A DNA stretch of 64,000 bases, taken from NCBI GenBank assembly GCA_900313015.1, contig OMPR01000009.1, forward strand, positions 297,734 through 361,733, read 5' to 3'. The first letter of the stretch is position 1; every line of letters begins with the position of its first letter. The notes under the pieces are model-generated. The model saw only the letters and a program-made list of their open reading frames with translations, searched no databases and was not told the DNA's origin. Made by a program: the position numbers and the translations under genes. The stretch comes from Rhodobacteraceae bacterium EL53. Its GTDB lineage: Bacteria; Pseudomonadota; Alphaproteobacteria; Rhodobacterales; Rhodobacteraceae. Positions 25,410-33,528 of the stretch are shown piece by piece.

Positions 25410-25955
25410 CTAAATGCTCACAGATGACCGAATAGATTCGATCAAGCGTCGAAATTCCACATTATCTGAAGCACCCTTCCAGAAGTTTGCGAAACGGCAG
25501 ACAACTTGAAGGTTGCCTGGTGCATAATGTCCACTACTGTCGATGCGATCCAAAGAAGCGAACATCGCAGGATCGCCGTTGACCTCATCCAGTTCCAGCG
25601 GGAGATTTGTTAATTCGCAGAAATACTCCTGTGCCCCCACTAATTCCAGGATATAGTCCTGAAGAGCTGCTGCCGACGGAAAGCCAATGTCCTTCTTTTT
25701 CACAACACGTTCAACCGTCTGACCATTTGCTGAACTGGTGGTGGCAACGGCGGTACGGGCCATGCGTTCTGCGGCATCAGCCGCTTCGAACAGCTCCGAA
25801 GCTCGTTGGTACGCAATCTTGTCTGCCTGCGACCCATACATGATCGGTGCGTACCCTTTCTTGGCGGTTTCGCTTCGTTTTGCCCAAAGTGGAGTATCGT
25901 GCCATTGGCTTAGGTCATCTCCGGCGATCAGTGCCAATGTATAGTCTCGGTACAA
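25410..25955 (-). CDS. HNH-endonuclease-like protein
   Basis: About 181 residues. The C-terminal third resembles an HNH nuclease fold: CELTNLPLELDE, then SLDRIDSSGHYAPGNLQVVC and FANFWKG, with the Asp/His and the N-x-Q-V pattern of the family; a canonical second metal-binding Cys pair is not obvious. The assigned first codon is TTG at 25955 with no clear ribosome site; the frame stays open upstream into the preceding gene, so the true start may overlap it. It lies 12 bp after the gene at 25968-26435 and probably shares its transcript. In this accessory patch a restriction or mobile-element role is plausible, but there is no methylase nearby. Confidence 0.6.
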   Translation of the reverse strand: MYRDYTLALIAGDDLSQWHDTPLWAKRSETAKKGYAPIMYGSQADKIAYQRASELFEAADAAERMARTAVATTSSANGQTVERVVKKKDIGFPSAAALQDYILELVGAQEYFCELTNLPLELDEVNGDPAMFASLDRIDSSGHYAPGNLQVVCRFANFWKGASDNVEFRRLIESIRSSVSI

Positions 25956-25967
25956 AGGGCTAAGAGA

Positions 25968-26435
25968 CTATAGCGTAGCCTCAGTGGACAAGAAGTCTTT
26001 CGCCTTAGGGTGTAGTTCGTTCCACCTCAGTGGAACGTCCTTCTTTGACTTGTTTGACCAAGGCTCACAGAGCTTATGGCAAATTACGACGTCACGCCCT
26101 CGCTCGATGGGTTCCTGCTTAGTTTCGAAAGAAGGTGCGTCACTACGGGAGGTTGTCCACCAAAGTTCGTCCCCGTCCTTGGGAACCCAAATATCGCCTG
26201 CTGTCTCAACAACGGTAGTCATCAAGTTGAACCAGCGAGAAGCTGTTGCCTTGGTCGGTTTTTTTCCTGCTGCAGTGGTGTCTTTGGCCATTCGAGTAGC
26301 AACATAAACCTCGCGGTCATTCGCTTCCCAAAACTTTTGGGCGTCGATGTCGTTCATAGTTGCGACTGTTCCACGCTCTCGACATGTTGACCATTCGTAG
26401 TTCTGCCGGGCGAGATTTGCTACGTAGACTTTCAT
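25968..26435 (-). CDS. Protein of unknown function upstream of the HNH gene
   Basis: A 155-residue soluble, charged protein I do not recognise. Visible features are a Cys-containing N-terminus (YEWSTCRERGTV), aromatic and basic content (RWFNLMTTVVETAGDIWVP) and the segment DELWWTTSRSD. No signal peptide or membrane span. Its start codon overlaps the stop of a short upstream frame (26432-26620) by ATGA, and the HNH-like gene follows after 12 bp, so three small genes were probably one operon. Possible partner or specificity subunit of the HNH protein, without direct evidence. Confidence 0.5.
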   Translation of the reverse strand: MKVYVANLARQNYEWSTCRERGTVATMNDIDAQKFWEANDREVYVATRMAKDTTAAGKKPTKATASRWFNLMTTVVETAGDIWVPKDGDELWWTTSRSDAPSFETKQEPIERGRDVVICHKLCEPWSNKSKKDVPLRWNELHPKAKDFLSTEATL

Positions 26436-26620
26436 TTCGATTTATCACGCTCCATCCATTCTACAGCGGCAGTCTTGCTGGATCGGACAGCCGCTGCGAG
26501 AAGAATCGCCCCCCTAAAAGAAATGTTATACTCATTGAGGTACGCTCGCACTTGCGGAGCGGGATCGGCCCTAAGCGGCCATCAAATCTCTGCCTTTTGT
26601 GCTGCGGTGTATGCCGTCAT
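26432..26620 (-). pseudogene. Short frame with an internal TGA, coupled to the unknown gene
   Basis: Reading from ATG at 26620, the frame gives MTAYTAAQKAEI, a TGA at codon 13, and then continues open as WPLRADPAPQVRAYLNEYN and ISFRGAILLAAAVRSSKTAA to a stop at 26432 that overlaps the next start (ATGA). The 62-codon reading looks protein-like on both sides of the stop and its end is exactly coupled to the following gene, so it may be a small gene with a nonsense mutation. Alternatively translation begins at the GTG about 25 codons in, giving 38 residues. It is too short for the usual gene-calling threshold. Confidence 0.35.
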
Positions 26621-26807
26621 ATCTGCCGCTGATCGACAACTTAGTATTCCTCAAGGATGTGCTTCTATAACGCGACGCCTCTATTGCAGGGAGCGCCGTG
26701 TGTTCCCAGAGAGAAAGAATGTGCGTCTAGTGAGATGGCCATGGAGTTCTTAACAAGAATCAGATGGTTGGAACGGCTAACCTTCAAGTAAAGACAGCTA
26801 ATGAAGG

Positions 26808-27134
26808 TTGCGGACAGTGAAGTTGTGGGCAGCTGTTGAGCAGGCACTTGAGAACCTTGGCGGCAAAGTCAGCCCAAAAGACATCTTCGACGAAGTGCGG
26901 CGCGTAAGAGTTGAGCACGGTGATACTAAGCCGATCTCGTTAGAGGGAGTGGTTCGCAAAGAGTTGGAATATGACTCCTCCGTCTCAAGAAATTGGCGCG
27001 GCACTCGCGATTTATTCTTCAGCGTTCATGGGCTCGGTGCGGATCTTGAGGAAGATTCCTCTAAGGCAGGTCCTGCGAAAATGCCCTGTGGGTGCTACGG
27101 CTACGGGCTGAAATCAGATTCGCCCCCTTGCTAG
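26808..27134 (+). CDS. Winged-helix domain protein, probably truncated
   Basis: The first 75 residues look like the winged-helix N-terminal domain found on some restriction-type nucleases: KLWAAVEQALENLGGKVSPKDIFDEVRRVR, then ISLEGVVRKELEYDSSVSRNW, and the strand DLFFSVHGLG, which in longer homologues leads to a GxWGLR end and then a catalytic domain. Here the sequence after HGLG becomes low in family resemblance and stops at residue 108 in a Cys/Gly-rich tail, which looks like a frame-shifted end. I read it as the 5' remnant of a larger nuclease-type gene lying between the HNH pair and tRNA-Leu. The start may be Met1 or a few codons upstream. Confidence 0.45.
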   Translation: MRTVKLWAAVEQALENLGGKVSPKDIFDEVRRVRVEHGDTKPISLEGVVRKELEYDSSVSRNWRGTRDLFFSVHGLGADLEEDSSKAGPAKMPCGCYGYGLKSDSPPC

Positions 27135-27283
27135 GGCGGATCAGCGTTCGCTTTGCGGAAACCCAGGCGCAAGCTGGGACTGGACAGGGCAGGGGGGAGT
27201 ATGGACGAATGCAAGCTCGAGTGGATCGGTTGTGAGCAATATATCCTGTTGTTTCCACCTGGCTGATTGCATCAACGAGCAGC

Positions 27284-27303
27284 GTTCTCTGTGCACAGAG
27301 AAC
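27284..27303. promoter_or_regulatory. Perfect 20-bp palindrome
   Basis: GTTCTCTGTG is followed at once by its exact reverse complement CACAGAGAAC, with no spacer. The palindrome lies in a 370-bp gene-free gap between the truncated winged-helix gene and tRNA-Leu. It could be an operator for a dimeric protein or a recombination-related site; nothing nearby settles which. The rest of 27135-27505 shows no gene. Confidence 0.6.
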
Positions 27304-27505
27304 CTCTACATTTCTTTGTTTAGAGACAACCTTTTCCGGATTGTGTCGCTTGTTTCTCATATTTGATTATCCGGTTCTTAACTCTAAAAGCGGGCCATTT
27401 CGGTGGAGGAGGTTCAGAGGGGTAAGGAAATCAAGCTGATGTGTTATTTCTCTCTTCACATCCCAGAACAGAGCGTCTATACGCCCCTCACCAAGCCTAG
27501 ATTGT

Positions 27506-27592
27506 GCGGTCGTGGCGGAATTGGTAGACGCGCAGCGTTGAGGTCGCTGTGGGGTAACACCCGTGGAAGTTCGAGTCTTCTCGACCGCACCA
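27506..27592 (+). tRNA. tRNA-Leu (anticodon GAG)
   Basis: 87 bases including an encoded CCA (27590-27592). The acceptor arms GCGGTCG (27506-27512) and CGACCGC (27582-27588) pair fully with discriminator A. The anticodon stem CAGCG/CGCTG encloses TTGAGGT, giving GAG at 27540-27542, which reads CUC/CUU leucine codons. The long variable arm (GGGGTAACACCCG) is class II, as required for Leu, and the T-arm carries TTCGAGT. It sits at the edge of a patch with HNH-like and truncated genes; no integrase or direct repeat of its 3' end was found. Confidence 0.95.
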
Positions 27593-27594
27593 TT

Positions 27595-27626
27595 ATTAGA
27601 TCGGCTTCACGTGGTGTAGATCTAAT
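27595..27626 (+). terminator. Inverted repeat directly after tRNA-Leu
   Basis: ATTAGATC (27595-27602) pairs perfectly with GATCTAAT (27619-27626); CAC and GTG inside can extend the pairing. It begins 2 bases after the tRNA. Without a T run it is a weak intrinsic terminator or a processing structure. Confidence 0.4.
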
Positions 27627-28284
27627 TCGCTCAAAGCAATAAAGAAAATCCCTACATCCTCTAGCTTGACGCCATGTGGCAAGAATGCGCAATGTTTCAC
27701 GCATTTTCACGTATTGGACTGCATGTGGCCTCTTTTAGGAAGTGTATTAGAGGTTGGCGGGCAGAAGGATTCCGCCAAGGTATTCATATAAGCAAGATCT
27801 TTTTTGTCAAATGTGAAGCCCATGATTCGACAGTGCGCGCGGAGTTTGGAAGCCGACATGTAGAAAAAATGCTGACTAAATCCTGCTGAGGGCAGGGAGG
27901 GAGCAGTTGTTGGTATATTCCTCTTTAACCTGATGAATGGGGCGCTTGACGGTCCAGTGGTCGCGCAACGCTCACGCTTGGCCTATGAAACGACCACCCT
28001 GGCATGATGTTGCTTCCGGCATTTCTTATGGCCCACGTCGCCAATGATTTATTGCGGTCCAGTCGTGAAATCCTGATCAACAGGCGGCGCAAGATGTTAG
28101 GGAGGATTCTCGAAATGAACCTTCGATTGCGCCAACTCCTGCGCTCAACAACTTGTCAAAGCACTCGCGTTGCTTTGCCGATCATAGTTTAGCTTGCCGA
28201 CCAGCGTCCTAGATTGCCGCAATCCCACAAACCGAAGTATGTAGAGTGAGTGGAAAGCTGCAGCCAAGATCAGAGCCTTGGATG
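27627..28284. other. Intergenic, no supported gene
   Basis: About 650 bp with only short frames (for example 27674-27889 and 28004-28192) that show no domain, signal peptide or convincing ribosome site. There may be very old gene fragments, but nothing can be named. Confidence 0.5.
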
Positions 28285-30972
28285 TCACTGAAGCTGTAAA
28301 ATGTCGGGAACGCAGGGTTGTCTTTTTGCAGGCATTTGATCTGCACCATCCGAACGCTTTAACTTTCTTGGCCCATCCTTAACTTTGATCTTTGGCTGGT
28401 TTATTGGCCCCTTTAACGTGGCTGGCCATGGGCTGCGTGAAAGGGGATCACCAATCTTGCGAGGCTGTAGATTGAGATCCAATTGTTTCTTCCTCAGGTC
28501 CACCCCTCCAAAGACAACGACTTGCACCTGATCCGTTTCCAACGTGGTCTTTTTGGTTGAGATCGTTCCATTGGAAATGCTCAAAGGCGCGCGTAAGCAG
28601 ACAATGGGCGCAACCTTTTGTTTCTCTTTGGAAAACACCCAAGGCAATACCCCTAGACCAGCCAAGTCGAGAAGCTGAGTTTCAATCGATCCGTTGGACA
28701 TGGAAACTGTCGCGTTGCCTGAGATAGAACGTGCAAAGCCTTTGATCGACTCTGTGCCACCTGTGAGGTTGAAATCGGCATGAATAGTGCCACTCGCCCC
28801 TTTTTTGAAATTCAGGCTGTGCAGGATGTCATCTAATTGCCATCCCCCAGCTTTGCCAGAAATTGTTAGTAGATGCGCATCATTGGTAAGGTCCATATGG
28901 CCGTCCACGTGGAAGTGGCCGCCGCCATATTCAAATTCCAAAGGTCCAAAGCTGAGGTTCTTTTCGTCCAAAGTCACCTCGCTCTGCAAACTGCTGATGC
29001 CCTTGGCGCCTTCGATTTGGCGCAAATCGACGTCGACATCCATGTCCAATCCGGACAAAAGAATGGATCGACCGATCGGAGTGAGGGTTACATCGCGAAG
29101 AGGGTTTGGAGCTCCTTCGGGCGTTTCCGCGTCTTCGCTCGGGGTGTTCGCGTCATCCGAATTTCCTAATTTCCTTAATTGTAGGGCAGCCAATACAATC
29201 GTGCGAATTTGGTCAATCTTTATAAGGTCGCTATGGATGGTTGCCTGCAAAACGGGATTGGTTGTTGCGTCATCAAGCTCAGCTGAAATGTTCAACCCTG
29301 ACTCAGCGACGACCACGTTGGCACTTGTGCTCCAATCGGTACCTTGACTGCGTAAGTTAACGTCAAAGCTGGCCTGCCCTGTCTCAACCGGCTCAAGGGA
29401 CAATGCCTGTAAGAGCTCTGCGCCGGAGGGTACCTTGACGCTTATTCCCAAATCTATGGTCTCAAATTTCAGGACATTGTTCACTGTTCCATGAACGTTG
29501 AGGCTCCAAAGATCTGTTTCACTAGTCTTACCATTCAAGTCGGAGAGTGAGAGTTGGTCGATGTCGCCATCTAGACGAAAGAGACCGGTAAACTTGCCCA
29601 GTTGATCATCTGCCCCCAACAGCTCTGGTGAAATCAGGCTGCTGGCTGGAATGTCCAGCACACCCTCCGCAGAAATACCCTGTAACTGCAAAGCGTCCTC
29701 GATGGACCCATTCAAAATAATGATAGGATCGGATGGCACCCCAATTCGCAAATTTACGTTGCCGACCCGCAGGGCGCCGTTGGGCGTTCTGGAAATTCCG
29801 GAGAATTTTATTGGCGGCGGCCCTTCGCCAGAAGTGTCCAAAGTAAAGCCATTGGTTTTAATTACCATCTGACGCTGAGGCGTTTGCCCAGGGACGCTGT
29901 CAATGGTCATATCAACAGCGATAAGTTTGAGATCTTTGCGCCTATTGGTAGCTGCGGGCTCATCGTCCTCTGGATAAAGCCTGATCCGGGTTGTTAGCGA
30001 AACGTCTGCGGGGTTTCCAAGTTCGCCGATGTGTCCCATCACGCCAAGGCTTTGCCCACCGGCCAGTTGCACCTCGACATCGAGATCATCAATACGCGCC
30101 ACTTCTTCTTGGACTTTATAGGTTGCACTAATGCTCCCTGTTCCTTCCAAAACGCGATCAAGTTTGAGCAAATCTTGTAACTGCCCAAGTTCGACGATCT
30201 CGACCGTCGTTTTCACTTCCAATCCGGTGGTCTGAGAGATTTGGTTTGCGGCTATAGAAATGTGTTCAAACTCAATCGAGACATGAAACGGGTCCTCGGA
30301 TGGAAAGAGGCCTTTCAGTTTATAGGGTTCACCGTTCAATGTACCGGCCCCAATCGCAGTAGCATCTTCGGTGGCAGTGCCTCTGTTCAGAACCATGTCA
30401 GAAAGTTGAATATCTAAGTCCAGACCGTTTTGAGCATTCTGGTAAAGGACTATCACGTCGCTCAGACCGATTTCCTGATCTGAAAGCATTTCGGTGACCG
30501 AACTATCAGGGGATTTGGCGGGTTTTTTTTGACCGTTTTCATTTTCGGAAACCGCCTGCCAAGTGGTGGCACCGTCAGCATTGGTGAAGAGATTCAGGTG
30601 AACCCCTACCACAGTAAGTTTGCTAAGTGACACCTTGCCCTTCAATAAGTCTTTTGTTGAAATATCAAAGTGCAAGGTGTCGATAACCGCGAGGTCGACA
30701 CCTTCAATTGACGAACTGGGAAGCTGCAAACCAGTCGCTGAGACTTCTAGCTTGGCACCGATGCCAATTCGCACATCATCTTCGATCAAAACAGTTTGGC
30801 CAAGTTTCTTAGCTATCATGTTTTCGATAAAGGCAGTCCTCATCGACGAAAACATGGACGACGAAAGAATGAGCCAGGCTGCACAGATTAAAAATAGGGC
30901 AATTGTACCCAACGCCATTAAGCCTTTTATGAGGTACTGCACCGGATTCTCCCTTTTCACAAACGTCTGCAT
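28285..30972 (-). CDS. AsmA-family protein
   Basis: I place the start at the ATG at 30972, giving 895 residues and putting a single membrane anchor (LIKGLMALGTIALFLICAAWLI, first 20 residues noted by their ends) about 14 residues in; the longer open frame adds 59 basic residues before it. The rest is a very long, mostly beta, periplasmic repeat region ending with the AsmA C-terminal signature (ISGNATVSMSNGSIETQLLDL, ISNGTISTKKTTLETDQVQV, GDPLSRSPWPATLKGPI). AsmA-like proteins are bridge-type lipid carriers between inner and outer membrane. The gene stands alone, transcribed toward tRNA-Leu, with repeat copy D upstream. Confidence 0.8.
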   Translation of the reverse strand: MQTFVKRENPVQYLIKGLMALGTIALFLICAAWLILSSSMFSSMRTAFIENMIAKKLGQTVLIEDDVRIGIGAKLEVSATGLQLPSSSIEGVDLAVIDTLHFDISTKDLLKGKVSLSKLTVVGVHLNLFTNADGATTWQAVSENENGQKKPAKSPDSSVTEMLSDQEIGLSDVIVLYQNAQNGLDLDIQLSDMVLNRGTATEDATAIGAGTLNGEPYKLKGLFPSEDPFHVSIEFEHISIAANQISQTTGLEVKTTVEIVELGQLQDLLKLDRVLEGTGSISATYKVQEEVARIDDLDVEVQLAGGQSLGVMGHIGELGNPADVSLTTRIRLYPEDDEPAATNRRKDLKLIAVDMTIDSVPGQTPQRQMVIKTNGFTLDTSGEGPPPIKFSGISRTPNGALRVGNVNLRIGVPSDPIIILNGSIEDALQLQGISAEGVLDIPASSLISPELLGADDQLGKFTGLFRLDGDIDQLSLSDLNGKTSETDLWSLNVHGTVNNVLKFETIDLGISVKVPSGAELLQALSLEPVETGQASFDVNLRSQGTDWSTSANVVVAESGLNISAELDDATTNPVLQATIHSDLIKIDQIRTIVLAALQLRKLGNSDDANTPSEDAETPEGAPNPLRDVTLTPIGRSILLSGLDMDVDVDLRQIEGAKGISSLQSEVTLDEKNLSFGPLEFEYGGGHFHVDGHMDLTNDAHLLTISGKAGGWQLDDILHSLNFKKGASGTIHADFNLTGGTESIKGFARSISGNATVSMSNGSIETQLLDLAGLGVLPWVFSKEKQKVAPIVCLRAPLSISNGTISTKKTTLETDQVQVVVFGGVDLRKKQLDLNLQPRKIGDPLSRSPWPATLKGPINQPKIKVKDGPRKLKRSDGADQMPAKRQPCVPDILQLQ

Positions 30973-31242
30973 GCGAAGTCTAGAATGGTTTCGTCTCTGT
31001 TTGTCTATAAACTTAGCCACACTGCGGTTTTGGTTGACCCAATTCAAGCGCGATCGGCGAGGTCGCCACCACCATATGGTCAGCTGCAAGCGCGACGCAT
31101 AACCTTTTAGTCGTTCCACGCAGGGGAGGTCGCCAGAAAAAGAAGCCAATTAGCTTTCCGTTCTTGTGAACTAAACCCCGTGTCCGCCTTGGATAGTTTT
31201 CTTCGCCTTGCCGTCAAAATTCGGTTAGGGCCGTTAGCCACG

Positions 31243-31507
31243 CTTTGCAAAGGTCGCTATCTGCGCATTGCCGTCCTTGGTGCGCAGCGCAGCAGGTGGA
31301 TTCCGCTCTGGTAGGGCTTGAATGGCTTCTTTAGCCAGATCGAAGCTCTGCCTTCGCAACCGCAGAGAACGGCAGCTCTCCGCCCGATCCTGACGAAAGG
31401 CCATGTCTGCTTTGGGCTGTCTCCAGTCATCTGACAGTTACTGTCAGCCAACCCACGCTGGCTGGACGGATTGAGCGGCAGCTTCGCGCAGAGTGACCTT
31501 TGCAAAG
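31243..31507 (+). repeat. Dispersed intergenic repeat, copy D, bounded by CTTTGCAAAG
   Basis: A 265-bp element with CTTTGCAAAG at both ends (31243-31252 and 31498-31507), as in copy C. Internal blocks in order: GTCGCTATCTGCGCATTG, CCGTCCTTGG, a CTTCGCAACCGCAGAGAACG segment, the core TGTCTGCTTTGGGCTG (31404-31419), CAGTCATCTGACAGTT and GATTGAGCGGCAGCTTCGCG. The stretch to about 31640 continues with CTGCACCGCCGCATGAA and other fragments resembling copies A and E. The surrounding 30973-31727 has no gene. Confidence 0.8.
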
Positions 31508-31727
31508 TTTTGTCGCTTGTCCTCAATTGGAGTAAGTCACTCTGCACCGCCGCATGAAAAGCGGTCGTTCATCGAACAATGCGGCACGATTTCAGCTTGA
31601 AGGTCGGCAGTGCGGACGAAGCCGACCTTATCGCAAAAATTGTAAACGGGAACAATCGGTTTAAAGCTGCCATTCATGCCGAGGTTTCACCGAAAACCTC
31701 AGTCGCAGTCGTTCGATATCAACCAAG

Positions 31728-33065
31728 CTAGTCAGGCATGTTGGCATCAAGCACGGCAAGGACGCGCGACCGTGTCACCGGATCATTTTCAAAGAAGCGG
31801 GCGACGATTTCGCGTGCGGAGAAACCAGGCCAAGTCGCCCACATCTCTTCTATTGCTCGCTGTGCTTTGGATGTGTCGCCGTTCTCGTGGTGCGCGGTCG
31901 CAAGCAAAAACAGACTGGGGGCGCTCACCGGATGCCCACGTTCAGCCGCCGTCGAGAAGGCATCTATGACTTCATCGTAGTTTTCCAGCATCAACTGCGA
32001 CGCACCATAAATATTGTTGTAGGCAAAGCGACCGCTTCCAACTCGAATTCGTTCAGGATGGGATACCTCTGCCATCAGCGAAGGTTCATTTGCCAGCAGA
32101 GCTGAAATACCAATCAAGTCCAGAACGTTACCATCTTGAGGTTCAAGCCCAGCCGCAATTCGAGCGCGTCTCAACCCTGCCTCCATATCTCCCGTTACGA
32201 CAAGCGTCCAGCCATGCGCGGCTTGCGACCAACCACTGGTTGGGTTCAATGTTGTCGCGCGTACTCCCATCTCCAGAGCCTCCTTGGCGAGAGCGGCAGC
32301 TTCGGCAGGGTCGGTAGTTACCATCGACTGGAGCGCCAGCACTTGGGCGGATCCCGCGTACCCGGCGCTGAGGTTGGGATCGAGATCGATAACGTGCTGG
32401 AAAGCTTCCAAGTTGATGCTTTGCCGTCTTGCATCAAACAGGGGAAAGAACATTCCTCGCGTCTGTTCAGCGAGGTTAACTGCCTGTACGCTCGCGAGCG
32501 ATTCTTCCCTGACAGCCGCGAGTTTAGCGGAGCTGCTCGAGGCAGCGACGACAGCATTAGTTGGAGCGCTTTGTAAGCTGAAATATCCAACAACCAAAAC
32601 CGACGCGAGTGACACGGCACCGATCAAGAAGGCAAGTTTGTGTTGTTGTAATCCGATATGGAAATGAGACCCCTGCTGGCTGTCATCGACAAGTGGCTCT
32701 GCCGGAGCGATACTTTCGAACTGCGGTCGATAACCGCCGCTTTGCATAGTTATCCGCATTGGGTCGGATCGACCTGCGTCGGCGTAATAGTCATCCAGCG
32801 CGCGCCTCAGACGACGGGCTTCGACACTCACCAGGTTCAGTGCACCCCCGTTTTCGTCGAGCTCTTTTCCGTAAACGTCAGTTGCAATTATCTTGCCTTT
32901 TATAGCGTCGCCTAGGCCATCGAGTTCCTGTTCCACAATGTAAGCCAGGAAGGCTTGCAGCCTGGGTGAACCGACGAAAGCCTCTGACGCAAGAACGCGT
33001 GCAAGCGCGTGCCTTACTTCTTCACGGTCTGGCAACCGCTCGCCATCACCAGCAATTTCTCTCAA
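31728..33065 (-). CDS. Membrane-anchored TPR protein with N-terminal regulator-like domain
   Basis: A 445-residue protein in three parts. Residues about 10-115 form the domain seen at the N-terminus of many TPR/cyclase signalling proteins (SPRLQAFLAYIVEQELDG, then LVSVEARRLRRALDDYYADA and ITMQSGGYRPQF). One membrane span follows at about 145-167 (LAFLIGAVSLASVLVVGYF). Residues about 200-440 are TPR-like helical repeats. This suggests a cytoplasmic, perhaps DNA-binding, head and a periplasmic repeat sensor, in the manner of CadC/ToxR; DNA binding is inferred, not seen. It diverges from the nine-gene cluster at 33202-40558 and is its most likely regulator. Confidence 0.7.
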   Translation of the reverse strand: MREIAGDGERLPDREEVRHALARVLASEAFVGSPRLQAFLAYIVEQELDGLGDAIKGKIIATDVYGKELDENGGALNLVSVEARRLRRALDDYYADAGRSDPMRITMQSGGYRPQFESIAPAEPLVDDSQQGSHFHIGLQQHKLAFLIGAVSLASVLVVGYFSLQSAPTNAVVAASSSSAKLAAVREESLASVQAVNLAEQTRGMFFPLFDARRQSINLEAFQHVIDLDPNLSAGYAGSAQVLALQSMVTTDPAEAAALAKEALEMGVRATTLNPTSGWSQAAHGWTLVVTGDMEAGLRRARIAAGLEPQDGNVLDLIGISALLANEPSLMAEVSHPERIRVGSGRFAYNNIYGASQLMLENYDEVIDAFSTAAERGHPVSAPSLFLLATAHHENGDTSKAQRAIEEMWATWPGFSAREIVARFFENDPVTRSRVLAVLDANMPD

Positions 33066-33201
33066 TATTCTCGCGCCTTATTTCGCATTCGATTTCGGAA
33101 TGTCTCAATGTAGCTCACCTTAACTCACTACCGTCAGTCGCCAACGAATGTTTAACCTTTCATCAAGGAAAAAGGAAATACAAATCAGGTCAGTCCGGTC
33201 C

Positions 33202-33432
33202 ATGAACTGCAAGGAACTTCACGCACTCATCCCAGAGCTTTCGGAAAACACCCTTTCCAGAGCTCTTTTGCACGAGAACGTCCGCGAGGCGGTGTATGAC
33301 CTCGATGAATCCCTCAGGCATCTGAAAAGCTGTGAGGAGAAATCTGCCGCACGAAAGGACTGGGAAACTACGCGAGACGAGCTGCTGACTGAAATCCGAA
33401 GTCTGACGCAGAAACTCGTCAATCAACGATGA
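33202..33432 (+). CDS. Small coiled-coil protein of unknown function
   Basis: 76 residues starting MNCKELHALIPELSENTL, almost entirely helical and charged, ending LLTEIRSLTQKLVNQR; a likely coiled coil. I prefer this ATG, although an in-frame ATG 18 codons upstream is possible. No recognised family. It lies 96 bp before the MBL-fold gene, on the same strand, and is probably the first gene after the divergent promoter shared with the TPR protein. Confidence 0.5.
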   Translation: MNCKELHALIPELSENTLSRALLHENVREAVYDLDESLRHLKSCEEKSAARKDWETTRDELLTEIRSLTQKLVNQR

Positions 33433-33528
33433 CGCGAGCGCTTTCGCAGCACATTCGGTTCAAACCGTCGGCAAGCAAAAAGACGTTTTTCCACAGAAAA
33501 CCAACAATCTCACTCGGAGGATTCAAGA

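Noticed and set aside
27506..27592. tRNA-Leu as an active integration site
   Set aside because: No integrase gene and no direct repeat of the tRNA 3' end was seen within the window.
27674..28192. Short frames between tRNA-Leu and the AsmA gene
   Set aside because: No domain, no signal sequence, poor start context.
31257..31547. 96-codon minus-strand frame similar to one at 14445-14864
   Set aside because: The similarity (NCQMT..SPKQ) comes from repeat copies D and B; no start context, and the shared blocks continue in other phases elsewhere.
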